DNA from: Desulfocucumis palustris
GTDB lineage: Bacteria > Bacillota > Desulfotomaculia > Desulfotomaculales > Desulfocucumaceae
Direction: 5' to 3'
Assembly (NCBI RefSeq): GCF_002933875.1
Contig: NZ_BFAV01000125.1
Location: forward strand, 1 to 64,000
Length of the DNA stretch: 64,000 nucleotides
Part shown: positions 23,029 to 30,472 of the stretch, in pieces
How the letters are laid out: each line of letters begins with the position of its first letter
Position numbering within the stretch: the stretch's first letter is position 1
Program-made: the position numbers and the translations under genes
Notes under the pieces: generated by a model
What the model was told of the DNA's origin: nothing
The model's input: only the letters and a program-made list of their open reading frames with translations
Databases searched by the model: none

Positions 23029-23835
23029 ATGACCAATCGACATAATTCTACAGGAGATGACATCTTGACTGAATCAAATGCAACTATAGAGGCACGGTTA
23101 TTAGTCAATGCGCTTAAACCTAAATACCCTTTAGATATTGCTTGGTTATCCAGTCAGGTGCTTGGTAAGCCTGTAATAATTGACGAGCGGGACTTCCCGA
23201 TTAACGTGTGTGCCATGATTTTAGATAAACCAGTTTATACATCAGTACACATCTGTGTTAACAGCAATAGGCCACTCACAAGCCGGCGCTTTGCCGTGGC
23301 CCATGAGCTGGCCCACATATACCTGGGCCACCAGGGCGACATAAGCATCATCGAAGAGGAAGAAGACCCTTTCCTGCACACCGAAGCCGATAATTTTGCA
23401 ACGGAAATACTGGCCCCCAAAAACAGGATGCTTGCCCTGGCGCAAAAGTACCGAGAACCGATGGACCTGATTCATTATATTTTGCGTGGCTATAAAGTTA
23501 GTTTGGAAATGGCATGCAGAAGACTTGTGGAACTTGAAGTGTATAAAGGAGCTTTTATGTGCTTCAGTGAATCCCAACCACTCTTTGCCTATAATACTCC
23601 GGGAGTCAATCTCAACATAGAGAAAATAAACAGCATTCCGGTAATTAAACGGGGGTGCCTGATATGTCAAAAAGAAACAATAGATGGAGTCCCGGCAAGA
23701 TGCTATATCCGACGTTTTAAAAGTGGTAATTTCTTAATCGCCTGGATAGAAGAAAAACCGGAAACTTTGTATAAGTTACTATCTCACCATAGAATGAAAA
23801 CCCAAAAGATAAGTGCGGCGAATCAAAATGATTAG
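23029..23835 (+). CDS. ImmA/IrrE-family metallopeptidase
   Basis: A 268-residue protease of the COG2856 family. The zinc motif HELAHIYLGH lies near residue 91, with downstream EADNFATEILAP, where the Glu is the third ligand. The C-terminal part (FNTPG..., CLICQKETIDGVPARCY) is a separate region with three cysteines. Family members cleave XRE repressors in phages and mobile elements. Start: ATG at 23029 lacks a strong site; the TTG in 'ATCTTGACTGAATC' downstream of GGAGATGAC (about 23065) is an alternative. It overlaps the dGTPase fragment by 8 bases. Confidence 0.85.
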   Translation: MTNRHNSTGDDILTESNATIEARLLVNALKPKYPLDIAWLSSQVLGKPVIIDERDFPINVCAMILDKPVYTSVHICVNSNRPLTSRRFAVAHELAHIYLGHQGDISIIEEEEDPFLHTEADNFATEILAPKNRMLALAQKYREPMDLIHYILRGYKVSLEMACRRLVELEVYKGAFMCFSESQPLFAYNTPGVNLNIEKINSIPVIKRGCLICQKETIDGVPARCYIRRFKSGNFLIAWIEEKPETLYKLLSHHRMKTQKISAANQND

Positions 23836-24049
23836 TTTTAGAGAACAACAAGAACTATGGGAAAAAGAATATTTGTCGCCATTTGCCAAGAAATCCTCAG
23901 AGGCAAGGTTCTGGAAAAAAGATGTTGATGATCCTTACAGAACAGCCTATCAAAGAGACATTGGAAAAATATTATTTTCTGATGCATTCAGACGATTAAG
24001 AATGAAAACACAGGTGTTTGTTGCTTCCTACTGTATTGCCGTGGATTGA
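23828..24049 (+). pseudogene. Truncated dGTP triphosphohydrolase-like gene (N-terminal fragment)
   Basis: Only about 73 residues remain. They match the start of the HD-domain dGTPase family: a polar helix MISFREQQELWEKEYLSPFA followed by DDPYRTAYQRDIGKILFSDAFRRL (in parts) and KTQVF. Normal family members continue with Val-Asn/Pro...HTRLTHTLEV for 300-450 more residues, including all HD metal ligands; here the frame ends at SYCIAVD. The fragment overlaps the ImmA gene, so it was once the third gene of an XRE-ImmA-dGTPase operon. The break point coincides with a degenerate repeat (24031-24072). Confidence 0.8.
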
Positions 24050-24072
24050 GTTTAACGGTTTTATAACAAACC
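24031..24072. repeat. Degenerate repeat, copy A
   Basis: About 42 bases related to 26349-26391 (roughly three quarters identical by eye). Copy A begins inside the truncated dGTPase frame and covers the stop of the PIN-like gene. Read on the minus strand both copies encode FVIKP-x-NS-x-x-GNT. The origin is unknown; it may be the footprint of a mobile element. Confidence 0.55.
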
Positions 24073-24759
24073 ATGGTAGAGATTTTCCATAGCCTCAACA
24101 AATTGCCTCCATTTTGGATTTGTCTTTTGTTCGAACTGTGTCAAGTGATACTGATACTTATACAGCATTCTCAAGGCTTTTTTATTACCTATATTATTTA
24201 TGTAAAGATAAAATATTAATTCATACATTTTAATAACTTGTACATTATCAAGACCTGTTAACAATTCTTCTGCTCTTTCTACTAACTGAATAGCATTGGA
24301 ATCATGAGCAGCAAAATATAGTAGTCCCTTTACTGCTAAGTAAGCAAGTGATTTAACTTCACCACGATCATCCTTGTTGTCAAGCAAAGGGTCATATTTG
24401 GTAAAAGGATAGATTCTTTTCTCGATGGAACCTCTGATCACTTGCTCTTCGGAAGTTAGTTCTGAGTCTTTATGAACAATCAGACGTGGTGGTCTATCAT
24501 TTATAATTGCCTGAATATAAGACTGTTCTGATGGCATTACTAACTCATCATAAACAGCTTCATGAATTGCTAAATTGGAGAAAGCTTGAAATATTGGATC
24601 GAGCCATACCTGGCGAAATAGAGGAAAATCAAAGCTTTTTTCAGCATATTTACTTCTATCGGGAGGGATAATAAAATTTGCATCCAAAGTAATGATTTGG
24701 TCTGGCTGTTTAAAAATACTTATAAGGGCTGGGTTTAAGAAGGTTAGATCAATGTTCAT
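24061..24759 (-). CDS. PIN-like domain protein of an XRE/ImmA module
   Basis: A 232-residue protein that reads like a PIN nuclease. IITLDANFIIPPDRS near residue 27 supplies the first Asp. IHEAVYDELVMP provides a conserved Glu, and DDRGEVKSLAYLAVKGLLYFAAHDSN near residue 130 gives acidic residues ahead of the core strand. The C-terminal 60 residues are helical. It lies two bases after the ImmA/IrrE gene, and this gene order (XRE, ImmA, PIN-like) is what toxin modules carry. Nuclease activity is inferred from motif layout only. Confidence 0.6.
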   Translation of the reverse strand: MNIDLTFLNPALISIFKQPDQIITLDANFIIPPDRSKYAEKSFDFPLFRQVWLDPIFQAFSNLAIHEAVYDELVMPSEQSYIQAIINDRPPRLIVHKDSELTSEEQVIRGSIEKRIYPFTKYDPLLDNKDDRGEVKSLAYLAVKGLLYFAAHDSNAIQLVERAEELLTGLDNVQVIKMYELIFYLYINNIGNKKALRMLYKYQYHLTQFEQKTNPKWRQFVEAMENLYHGLL

Positions 24760-24761
24760 TG

Positions 24762-25637
24762 TCAGCCTCGCCGGTTAAAAAATTCTTCAAACTCATTTAC
24801 ATCTTCAACAGAAACTTCAATCGTATAACCATAATCATCGGGTTTTTTGTCAAAGAGACTTAAGGTATTTAAGAATTTATCTTCATCTATAATATTATCC
24901 TCAAAATTTCTAATGATCACTTCAATATTTTTAGGCGAGGTACCAATATTATTGGTTTTGGTGTTAAGCTTCCAGAAAATTTCATTGTTGATTGCTTTAC
25001 CCATACGTCCGTACTCTCCAACCATATCTCGCTCATTGATGGAATAGAGTTGTTCGAATTGTTGTTCAGAAATAGCACCAATTTCCATAAATCTTCTGAC
25101 TATAGACCGGTATGGAAGCCACCAAGCACATTGTAGTCTAGCTACGAAACGTAGCAATGTCTTGATTTGTATTTTTTGTAGTGAAGAGTCCTTAAACTCG
25201 CTAAAAATAAGACTTTCTAATACATTTTGTGGCAGCAATAATTCTGCAGCAAATCGATTAGCTTCAACTTCAATCGGAGAATCAACTTCAGTAACACGAC
25301 TAAGATGTGAGCCAGTTATAGTAAAAAAATGATATAGTTCATGAGCAACAGCAAAAATCTGCCTATCAAAATAGTCGGCAGTATTTAAGCCCATGAAAAT
25401 TAGCTCTTTGTCACCCACTTTAGAATACATAAGTGCAGCTGAAAAAGCTGGTTTTTTACCTTCTGATTCAATGGGATATTCAAGCAATAAAATGTTCATA
25501 TTTTCAAGAATGGCAAAAATATCTTTAGCGATAGCGGCTTTTCCTATATATCCTAATGTGCGGCGTTTTTCCTCAACAAGATCCCTAATTTTAGAAATCT
25601 GCTGATTATCAAGCTTGGTGGGAGGCTGCATTTTCAA
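24762..25637 (-). CDS. ImmA/IrrE-family metallopeptidase
   Basis: A 291-residue protease of the COG2856 family. The zinc-binding motif is HELYHFF near residue 99, with the second site EANRFAAELLLP. It also has the family N-terminal DLVEEKRRTLGYIGKAAIAKDIF (in parts) and a C-terminal region of about 130 residues. It overlaps the XRE gene by 29 bases. The TTG at 25637 has AAGGAG five bases upstream; the ATG at 25631 is an alternative. It probably cleaves its partner XRE protein in response to a signal, which would relieve repression of the operon. Confidence 0.87.
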   Translation of the reverse strand: MKMQPPTKLDNQQISKIRDLVEEKRRTLGYIGKAAIAKDIFAILENMNILLLEYPIESEGKKPAFSAALMYSKVGDKELIFMGLNTADYFDRQIFAVAHELYHFFTITGSHLSRVTEVDSPIEVEANRFAAELLLPQNVLESLIFSEFKDSSLQKIQIKTLLRFVARLQCAWWLPYRSIVRRFMEIGAISEQQFEQLYSINERDMVGEYGRMGKAINNEIFWKLNTKTNNIGTSPKNIEVIIRNFEDNIIDEDKFLNTLSLFDKKPDDYGYTIEVSVEDVNEFEEFFNRRG

Positions 25638-25974
25638 ATTTGCTCCTTAAAAGTATTTGCTGCCTAAGGGTTAACATCATGGTAAAAAGCTTATCAACGC
25701 CTTCTTTTTCACTTTCACTTAATGCTTCGCTACGCAACGCAATAAAGAAGTTTGTCTCCTGTTCCTCAATGAACATGTCAGTAATTTCAAAGTTAAGTGT
25801 TTTAGCTAAAAATTCCAATTGAGTAATAGAAGGAATAAAGTTCTCACGCTCTATACGACCTATCATTACTCGATTAATTCCGGCAAGATCACCCAATTGC
25901 TCTTGTGTTAATCCTTTTTCCTCACGTTTTAATTTTACGGTTTCTGCAAGTTTTGCAGTAGATAATTTTTTCAT
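25609..25974 (-). CDS. XRE-family regulator of the ImmA/PIN operon
   Basis: A 121-residue HTH protein, first gene of a three-gene operon. The HTH reads VKLKREEKGLTQEQLGDLAG then INRVMIGRIERENFIPSI. The C-terminal tail is acidic then basic (LSESEKEGVDKLFTMMLTLRQQILLRS). ATG at 25974 has GGGAGG nine bases upstream. It is the presumed repressor of the operon and the presumed target of the ImmA protease encoded next to it. Confidence 0.85.
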   Translation of the reverse strand: MKKLSTAKLAETVKLKREEKGLTQEQLGDLAGINRVMIGRIERENFIPSITQLEFLAKTLNFEITDMFIEEQETNFFIALRSEALSESEKEGVDKLFTMMLTLRQQILLRSKFENAASHQA

Positions 25975-26348
25975 TTCTTAAGAACCTCCCTTCAATACAT
26001 AGTATATACTTCCCCAAACAAATGATACTAAAAATAACATAAAAAATCAATAAAGAAAAAAACCAGGCTAAAAATACCGATAATGCAATTTTTAATAACA
26101 TAAAACTTGGTTATTTGAACCTCTTTAAAATACGGTAAGTGCCCGGAGGCTTGGCATAGACTATATATTTGTATAGGGTCACCCCAAAGCTGTAGCTCAT
26201 TTTACAAGGAGTACAGGCTCTCACTCGCTGAAATGGTTGGCTCCGACATGTCGGAATATACATTTGCCAAGCCTTAATAATTTTTCCCAAAACGAAAGCG
26301 TAAAATCAATAGCCAGTCCCCTTCTTTGGAGCATAACGATTTGCCCTG

Positions 26349-26405
26349 CTGTATTTCCGGGGGCTGAGTTCCACGGCTTTATGACAAATCCGGGTGTCGC
26401 CTCCA
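26349..26405. repeat. Degenerate repeat, copy B, with 20-base exact repeat
   Basis: The left 42 bases are related to 24031-24072. Bases 26386-26405 are identical to 28055-28074. Thus one composite element is partly preserved at three places in the island. Confidence 0.55.
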
Positions 26406-26451
26406 ATGAGCTAAAGCCCTTGAGTGCCAAGGGACAGCGAAATCACCTACT

Positions 26452-26625
26452 TTGAGGAGTGGGTGATTTTTGTTTTTGGCTCCGTTCCGGTAATAATGCC
26501 GATGTTGATGCCGGGACACCTGGCAAACCAGTTTTGGAGATCAATTTTCGTTGCCGGTCGAAGTGCCAGGGGCTTCCAGATGGGTTTGCCTTTCACTTTT
26601 GGGAGCAGTGGGGCAAAGGGTTCTT
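26452..26625 (-). pseudogene. Fragment of prim-pol (AEP) DNA primase
   Basis: Reading the minus strand from 26625 gives about 57 residues: PLLPKVKGKPIWKPLALRP then ATKIDLQNWFARCPGINIGIITG, ending at a stop. This is the start of the bifunctional DNA primase/polymerase N-terminal domain, in which 'G-K-x-P...W...A-T...I...WF...P-x-x-N-I-G-I-x-x-G' is conserved. Neither the catalytic Asp-x-Asp region nor the start codon is present. It is a remnant of a phage or plasmid replication gene. A hairpin (AAATCACC/GGTGATTT) sits across its end. Confidence 0.65.
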
Positions 26626-26638
26626 AATACTCTTCTTT

Positions 26639-27070
26639 TTATTTAATAATCAACATATCATTCTCATCAAAATCCCAGTTTTCTGAATACGCAACTTCCC
26701 AATAATAACCATCAGGGTCAATAAAATATCCACTATATCCTCCCCAAAAAACACGTTGAGGTGATTTCTCTATTATTCCCCCAGCTTTTTCGACTTTTTT
26801 TATAATCTCATCAACTTCTTCAATTGATCTAGCGTTATAAGCAAGGGTAATACCTGAAAATCCATATCCATTAGGCGGTTCCTTTTCATTTATATCTTTA
26901 GCTAACCCATCTAATGGATATAAAGCTAGTTTCGTTCCCGCATTATTAAAAAAAACAATAGCAGGATTATCCTCGTTAACTGATGTCTGAAATCCTAGAC
27001 CGTCCCTGTAAAATCCAAGTGATTTATTAATATCTCTTACACCTAGAGTAATAAGGTTTATTCTATTCAA
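26639..27070 (-). CDS. VOC-family (glyoxalase/bleomycin-resistance fold) protein
   Basis: A 143-residue protein with the two-module VOC fold: LITLGVRDINKSLGFYRDGLGF at the start, VFFNNAGTKLALYP, then SGITLAYNARSIEEVDEII and FWGGYSGYFIDPDGYYWEVAYS at the end. The usual metal ligands are not all present (the first strand has Thr in the place of His, the last strand retains Glu of WEVAY), so glyoxalase activity is doubtful. Such proteins in accessory regions often bind or detoxify small molecules. ATG at 27070 has AGGAGGAATTG upstream. Stand-alone gene. Confidence 0.85.
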   Translation of the reverse strand: MNRINLITLGVRDINKSLGFYRDGLGFQTSVNEDNPAIVFFNNAGTKLALYPLDGLAKDINEKEPPNGYGFSGITLAYNARSIEEVDEIIKKVEKAGGIIEKSPQRVFWGGYSGYFIDPDGYYWEVAYSENWDFDENDMLIIK

Positions 27071-27294
27071 AACAATTCCTCCTTTTTACATATTTCCTAA
27101 ACAATTTCAATGAATTTACGAAAATTCCTTTAACTTTTCTTATTAAACATCACTGCCCGTTAGCTAGCAAGTCCTGCAAATCCATTGGTCAATGATTCCG
27201 AAGACTTCCTATCTCTTAAAAGGAAATAAGAACTAATAAACAATAGAATTCAGACGGCCCCTTGAAAATACCATAATAAGTTTAGGGCTCATTT

Positions 27295-27657
27295 TTAAGG
27301 TTTATACCCTACCCCTCGGGATAGCTGATAATTAATATATTGATTCAGGCTCACCTTTTCCTCCTTGGCTCTTTCCGCCAGAGTGCGGTGGAGGGTTTTG
27401 GGTATACGAATTCTTAACTGCCCGGAAAACTCGTCAGTTATTGGTTCGGGCACCGGGCGGCCCAATTCCAGGCAGGTTTCGATCCAGCATTTCTTGGCGT
27501 CATCCAGGTTGCCGACAGCTTCCTCCGGGTTTTCCCCGTCGGACATACAGCCGGGAAGATTGGGGATTTCAGCCAACCAGCCTCCCCCTTCGTCTTCGGA
27601 AAGCTTTCTTAGTTTGATCTCATAAGCTATATTGAGGTAATACTCCAGATTTTTCAC
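27295..27657 (-). CDS. hicB: HicB-type antitoxin
   Basis: A 120-residue antitoxin. The N-terminal partly degenerate RNase H-like domain reads YEIKLRKLSEDEGGGWLAEIPNLPGCMSDG with EEAVGNLDDAKKCWIE. The C-terminal ribbon-helix-helix DNA-binding part has GQLRIRIPKTLHRTLAERAKEEKVSLNQYI (in parts). It neutralises HicA and is expected to repress the operon by binding the palindrome at 27937-27960. It overlaps hicA by 4 bases; order hicA-hicB is the usual one. GTG start. Confidence 0.92.
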   Translation of the reverse strand: MKNLEYYLNIAYEIKLRKLSEDEGGGWLAEIPNLPGCMSDGENPEEAVGNLDDAKKCWIETCLELGRPVPEPITDEFSGQLRIRIPKTLHRTLAERAKEEKVSLNQYINYQLSRGVGYKP

Positions 27658-27860
27658 TCCATATTCCCCTTCTCTTTTAGTTTTTGAATAAGTATTATTG
27701 CCTGTTTAACATAAACCGCCTTTATAGGGCGTTCTTTAGGTATCGGAAGGATATCGGGCAGTTCCGGGTGAAAGTATGTAAAGTGGCTGGAACCCTTTCC
27801 CGATTGCCTGCAGCTGAAGCCATACCGCCGGAGTAGTTTGTCCAGGTCTTTAAAATTCAC
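27654..27860 (-). CDS. hicA: HicA-type mRNA interferase toxin
   Basis: A 68-residue double-stranded RNA-binding fold toxin that cleaves mRNA. The motif LLRRYGFSCRQSGKGSSHFTYFHPEL contains the catalytic His in the 'G-S-H' strand (parts given), and the C-terminus has IPKERPIKAVYVKQAIILIQ. The GTG at 27860 follows AAGGGAC. It is transcribed first in the operon, ahead of hicB. Length is typical for the family. Confidence 0.92.
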   Translation of the reverse strand: MNFKDLDKLLRRYGFSCRQSGKGSSHFTYFHPELPDILPIPKERPIKAVYVKQAIILIQKLKEKGNME

Positions 27861-27936
27861 GTCCCTTGGATTATTTACTATTTGGGCGTACAGCTTATCA
27901 AACTGAGTCGTTTTTATTTATCACCAGCCTCGATAT

Positions 27937-27966
27937 AATGGTACCATATATGGAACCATTGGTCAA
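27937..27966 (-). promoter_or_regulatory. hicAB promoter and operator
   Basis: Bases 27937-27960 form a 24-base inverted repeat with AATGGT at one end and ACCATT at the other and CCATATATGG in the centre (one symmetric mismatch). On the minus strand TTGACC (27966-27961) can serve as -35, and the operator then overlaps the spacer and -10. This placement fits autoregulation by HicB. Confidence 0.7.
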
Positions 27967-28054
27967 TGTTGAACAGTCACACTCCCAGCGAACAGGAGCC
28001 TTCGGAGAATACCGAGGGAAAAAATGTTTTGTTTTGATGGGGACCCTCATAAAA

Positions 28055-28074
28055 AAATCCGGGTGTCGCCTCCA
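28055..28074. repeat. Exact 20-base repeat, copy C
   Basis: Identical to 26386-26405, about 1.7 kb apart, in non-coding DNA at both places. The bases beyond it differ. Confidence 0.75.
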
Positions 28075-28245
28075 GTATAACAGCAACGAGGGTTTCGGGA
28101 TTGCTCCCGGAGTCCTCTTTCTTTTTACCCACTTTTACAGGCGGGGGTTCCATTTTTTACTTCAGATAGGGTAGAATCCCCACCTGAAGCCCCGGTGTCA
28201 GCTTTAGCTGAACGAGTTAGCTTCCAGCACAAGAAACGCAACGCG

Positions 28246-28307
28246 TTGACAATTGCGTACAACATGTCGTATAATATGTACATAATAAACGACACTATTA
28301 TGTACAT
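28246..28307 (+). promoter_or_regulatory. Promoter and operator of yefM/yoeB pair
   Basis: TTGACA (28246-28251) and TATAAT (28270-28275) are separated by 18 bases. Downstream, ATGTACATAAT (28276-28286) and ATTATGTACAT (28297-28307) form an inverted repeat with 10 bases between. This is a strong sigma-A promoter with an operator at the start site, as expected for an autoregulated toxin-antitoxin operon. Confidence 0.85.
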
Positions 28308-28325
28308 TATGGGAGGGGTATAACA

Positions 28326-28568
28326 ATGCCTATTGTCAACGCAACAACTGCTAGAAATAATTTTTTCAAAATCATGGAAGATGTGGTTGTTACACATGAG
28401 CCTATTTATATAACCGGCAAAGCTGGGAATGTCGTGGTTATTTCCGAAGAGGACTATCGCTCTATTCAAGAAACGCTATATTTAATATCAATTCCGGGTA
28501 TGCGCGAGAAAATATTACGCGGATTAAATACCCCACTGGAGGATTTAGTGGAGGATGATGATGAGTGA
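28326..28568 (+). CDS. yefM: YefM/Phd-family antitoxin
   Basis: An 80-residue antitoxin. The N-terminal DNA-binding fold MPIVNATTARNNFFKIMEDV and VVTHEPIYITGKAGNVVVIS is typical of Phd/YefM, and the C-terminal acidic tail (LEDLVEDDDE) is the toxin-neutralising part. ATG has GGGAGGGG upstream. It overlaps the toxin gene by 14 bases. Confidence 0.93.
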   Translation: MPIVNATTARNNFFKIMEDVVVTHEPIYITGKAGNVVVISEEDYRSIQETLYLISIPGMREKILRGLNTPLEDLVEDDDE

Positions 28569-28830
28569 ACCTTATAAAATCCTCTACACAAAACAAGCAC
28601 TAAAAGATAAAAAGACTGCTTATGAAGCTGGTTTCTCAGATAAAATAAAAAGCATCTTGGAAACGTTGAAAGAAAATCCCTTCGCCGATTACCCGCCGTA
28701 TGAAAAACTCGTGGGTGATTTAATAGGTGCTTATTCAAGGCGGATAAGCCGTCAGCACCGTGTAGTCTATGAGGTTTATCAAAAAAAACATATTGTAAAA
28801 ATCATCAGTATGTGGCTACATTATGAATGA
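28555..28830 (+). CDS. yoeB: Txe/YoeB-family ribosome-dependent mRNA interferase
   Basis: A 91-residue RelE-superfamily toxin. YKILYTKQALKDKKTAYEAG, KIKSILETLKENPFADYPPYEKL and YSRRISRQHRVVYEV (Arg and His in the catalytic strand), then KIISMWLHYE at the C-terminus match YoeB, in which the last His-Tyr residues are catalytic. There are three consecutive ATG codons at its start, all downstream of the GTGGAGG site in the antitoxin gene. Length is slightly above YoeB of E. coli. Confidence 0.93.
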   Translation: MMMSEPYKILYTKQALKDKKTAYEAGFSDKIKSILETLKENPFADYPPYEKLVGDLIGAYSRRISRQHRVVYEVYQKKHIVKIISMWLHYE

Positions 28831-28862
28831 TGGCCGCAGCAGTTCATTGGATGCCCTCTTTT

Positions 28863-28997
28863 TTACGGGTTTTTATTTTTGCCGTTATCTTTTACCATAA
28901 TGCCCATTGCGGCAAGGGCAAGATTATTTTTATCGACATTTGCATTACATTCCTTATCTTCTTCCTCTTCTTTTGCCCGCCTATCCTTATCAGTCAA
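28863..28997 (-). CDS. 44-residue charged peptide, hypothetical
   Basis: TTG at 28997 has GGGAGGTG nine bases upstream, and the frame runs to TAA at 28863. The product is very hydrophilic (MTDKDRRAKEEEEDKEC at the start, then NNLALAAMGIMVKDNGKNKNP). No family is recognised. The good ribosome site is the main evidence. Confidence 0.45.
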   Translation of the reverse strand: MTDKDRRAKEEEEDKECNANVDKNNLALAAMGIMVKDNGKNKNP

Positions 28998-29088
28998 TAT
29001 TAACACCTCCCGATGGTATTTAACTGCTTTAAGAAGTCAAATATTAGTTTCCCCCGGGCATGTGTTTTTTTATGCCGACTTTACGGCT

Positions 29089-30135
29089 CTATCCCGCCGG
29101 CAAAAGCACCGTCACGCTAGTACCCTCTCCCGGTATACTCCGGACCTCGATACGGCCGCCATGATTATCAATAATTTTTTTGATTATGAACATCCCAAGC
29201 CCGGTGCCGCTTTCCTTGGTGGTAAAAAAGGGGTCAAACATATTCGCCACGGTTTGCTCATCCATACCAGTTCCTGTATCTCTGAAAACAACCTGAATAA
29301 ATTTTTCATGCCTGTCCCAGGAAGTTTGCAAAAATATCTTCCCGCCCTGAGAGAGAGCGTCGAAAGCGTTTTTAAAGATATTCAGGAAAACCTGTTTTAA
29401 CTGTTCGCTGTCTCCAAGAATATCCGGAATATCCGTTGCCATGTCCAGGTTAATATCCAGCTTGCGGAGAAATGCTTCACTTTCCACCAGCATGACCACA
29501 TCGGTTATTATTTTAGAGATGGAACACCGGCTGCGATTGGAAAAACCGGGCTTGGTCAACTGCAAAAAATCTGAAATCAGGATGTTAACGTGTTTTAATT
29601 CAGTTAATATTAAGGTTACATATTCTTCCTGGGGAGTTCCCTTTAAATATTTTTGCAACAATTGCAAAAAGCCGCCGATGACCGTAAGCGGGTTGCGAAC
29701 TTCATGCACCAATCCCGCCGCCATTTGTCCCAAAATGGCCAGCTTCTCAGCTTTAATAATCGCGCTCTCCAATTCCTGCTGCCGTCCCGCCGGTATAAAT
29801 ACGGCCATGGCGCCTATGATAACACCGCTCTTGTCCCTGATCACATATGTACTTGCCAAACAAGCGACGGAGCTGGTAACAGGTATCACGGCCTCGGGAT
29901 TCAGGTCTTGAAATTCCCTGCCCGTGGCAAGGGTTTGCAGCAATTTGCCGGAGCCGCGCTCCGGGCCGTTTAAATTAAGAAGCGGCCGGTCCATCACCTC
30001 GTCAGCCTTAAGTCCGGTAATCCCGGACAATGCCCGGTTGAAAACCCGAACCCTGCCTTCCCGGTCAATCACCAATAATCCCACAGGCAGGTTATCTATG
30101 GCCAGACGGGACCAGATCTCCACTAATTCAACCAT
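29089..30135 (-). CDS. PAS-domain sensor histidine kinase (KinA-like)
   Basis: A 348-residue cytoplasmic histidine kinase without transmembrane segments. The PAS domain (residues 8-125) contains NLPVGLLVIDREGRVRVFNRA. The HisKA motif is GQMAAGLVHEVRNPLTVIGGF with the phospho-accepting His near residue 143. The ATPase part has an N box NIFKNAFDAL, G1 RDTGTGMDEQTV, F box FDPFFTT and G2 ESGTGLGM. Spore-formers use such kinases to feed Spo0F-like receivers, but no receiver gene is adjacent. It is the last gene of the KaiC/V4R operon, 37 bases after the winged-helix gene. Confidence 0.9.
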   Translation of the reverse strand: MVELVEIWSRLAIDNLPVGLLVIDREGRVRVFNRALSGITGLKADEVMDRPLLNLNGPERGSGKLLQTLATGREFQDLNPEAVIPVTSSVACLASTYVIRDKSGVIIGAMAVFIPAGRQQELESAIIKAEKLAILGQMAAGLVHEVRNPLTVIGGFLQLLQKYLKGTPQEEYVTLILTELKHVNILISDFLQLTKPGFSNRSRCSISKIITDVVMLVESEAFLRKLDINLDMATDIPDILGDSEQLKQVFLNIFKNAFDALSQGGKIFLQTSWDRHEKFIQVVFRDTGTGMDEQTVANMFDPFFTTKESGTGLGMFIIKKIIDNHGGRIEVRSIPGEGTSVTVLLPAG

Positions 30136-30172
30136 CTAACAGAACCTCCACTCGCAAATAGGCTGTTCCGGG

Positions 30173-30472
30173 CTACCGCAAAGGCGGTTTGGAAAGTTCT
30201 TTTTCGCCCCTTTCCCGGAAATAATTGGCGATTGAGTCCCCGTTGCGCAGGCGGTAAATGGTTATCTTTTTTGTGCCGCCAATCTCCAGGATGCCCAGGG
30301 CCCCAAGGGTACTAAGAGCCGTCTCCACCAGATGCCGGGGGCGGTGCAAACGGAGGGCCAAACCATCAGCTGTATCCCTGGTATGCGGGTTGGCCTGAAA
30401 AAAAGCAAGCAACTCGATCCGGATAACACTTTGCAGAATCGGGTCAAGCTCTTCATTCATTTTTTCGGCCAC
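30173..30472 (-). CDS. Small winged-helix-like protein
   Basis: A 99-residue protein with VIRIELLAFFQANPHTRDTA, LALRLHRPRHLVETALSTLGALG and ILEIGGTKKITIYRLR, matching the helix-helix-recognition helix-wing order of a winged helix DNA-binding or protein-binding fold. The start GTG at 30472 has GGAGGGG upstream and overlaps the V4R gene by 16 bases. Family unassigned; by position it would act with the KaiC/V4R proteins as a regulator or partner. Confidence 0.7.
   Translation of the reverse strand: MAEKMNEELDPILQSVIRIELLAFFQANPHTRDTADGLALRLHRPRHLVETALSTLGALGILEIGGTKKITIYRLRNGDSIANYFRERGEKELSKPPLR

Larger units (their letters stand above)
25975..26638. other. Gene-poor junction with remnants
   Basis: About 660 bases with no complete gene. 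Left third is AT-rich and non-coding. A 12-bp palindrome CCGACATGTCGG lies at 26248-26259 region. Repeat copy B occupies 26349-26391, with a further 20-base stretch (26386-26405) shared exactly with 28055-28074. A primase remnant lies at 26452-26625. An open frame at 26221-26430 (minus) lacks a ribosome site and overlaps the repeat. Confidence 0.55.
27861..28245. other. Intergenic stretch between hicAB and yefM
   Basis: No gene is seen here. It contains the hicAB promoter/operator (27937-27966), repeat copy C (28055-28074), and GC-rich bases with a partial inverted repeat around 28136-28185 (GGCGGGGGTTCCAT... and ...GAATCCCCACCTG). Confidence 0.6.

Noticed and set aside
26221-26430. Minus-strand frame of 69 codons with GFVIKPWNSAPGNTAG
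   Set aside because: No ribosome site and it overlaps a repeat seen elsewhere; probably a remnant, so recorded as a repeat.
26386-28074. CRISPR-like repeat
   Set aside because: The 20-base sequence occurs only twice, 1.7 kb apart, with no regular spacing.
27898-28086. Minus-strand 62-codon frame upstream of hicA
   Set aside because: It runs through the hicAB operator and the exact repeat and has no ribosome site.
20050-28830. A complete prophage or integrative element
   Set aside because: No integrase, terminase, capsid or att-site repeat pair was found; only regulators, small orphans, toxin modules and remnants.
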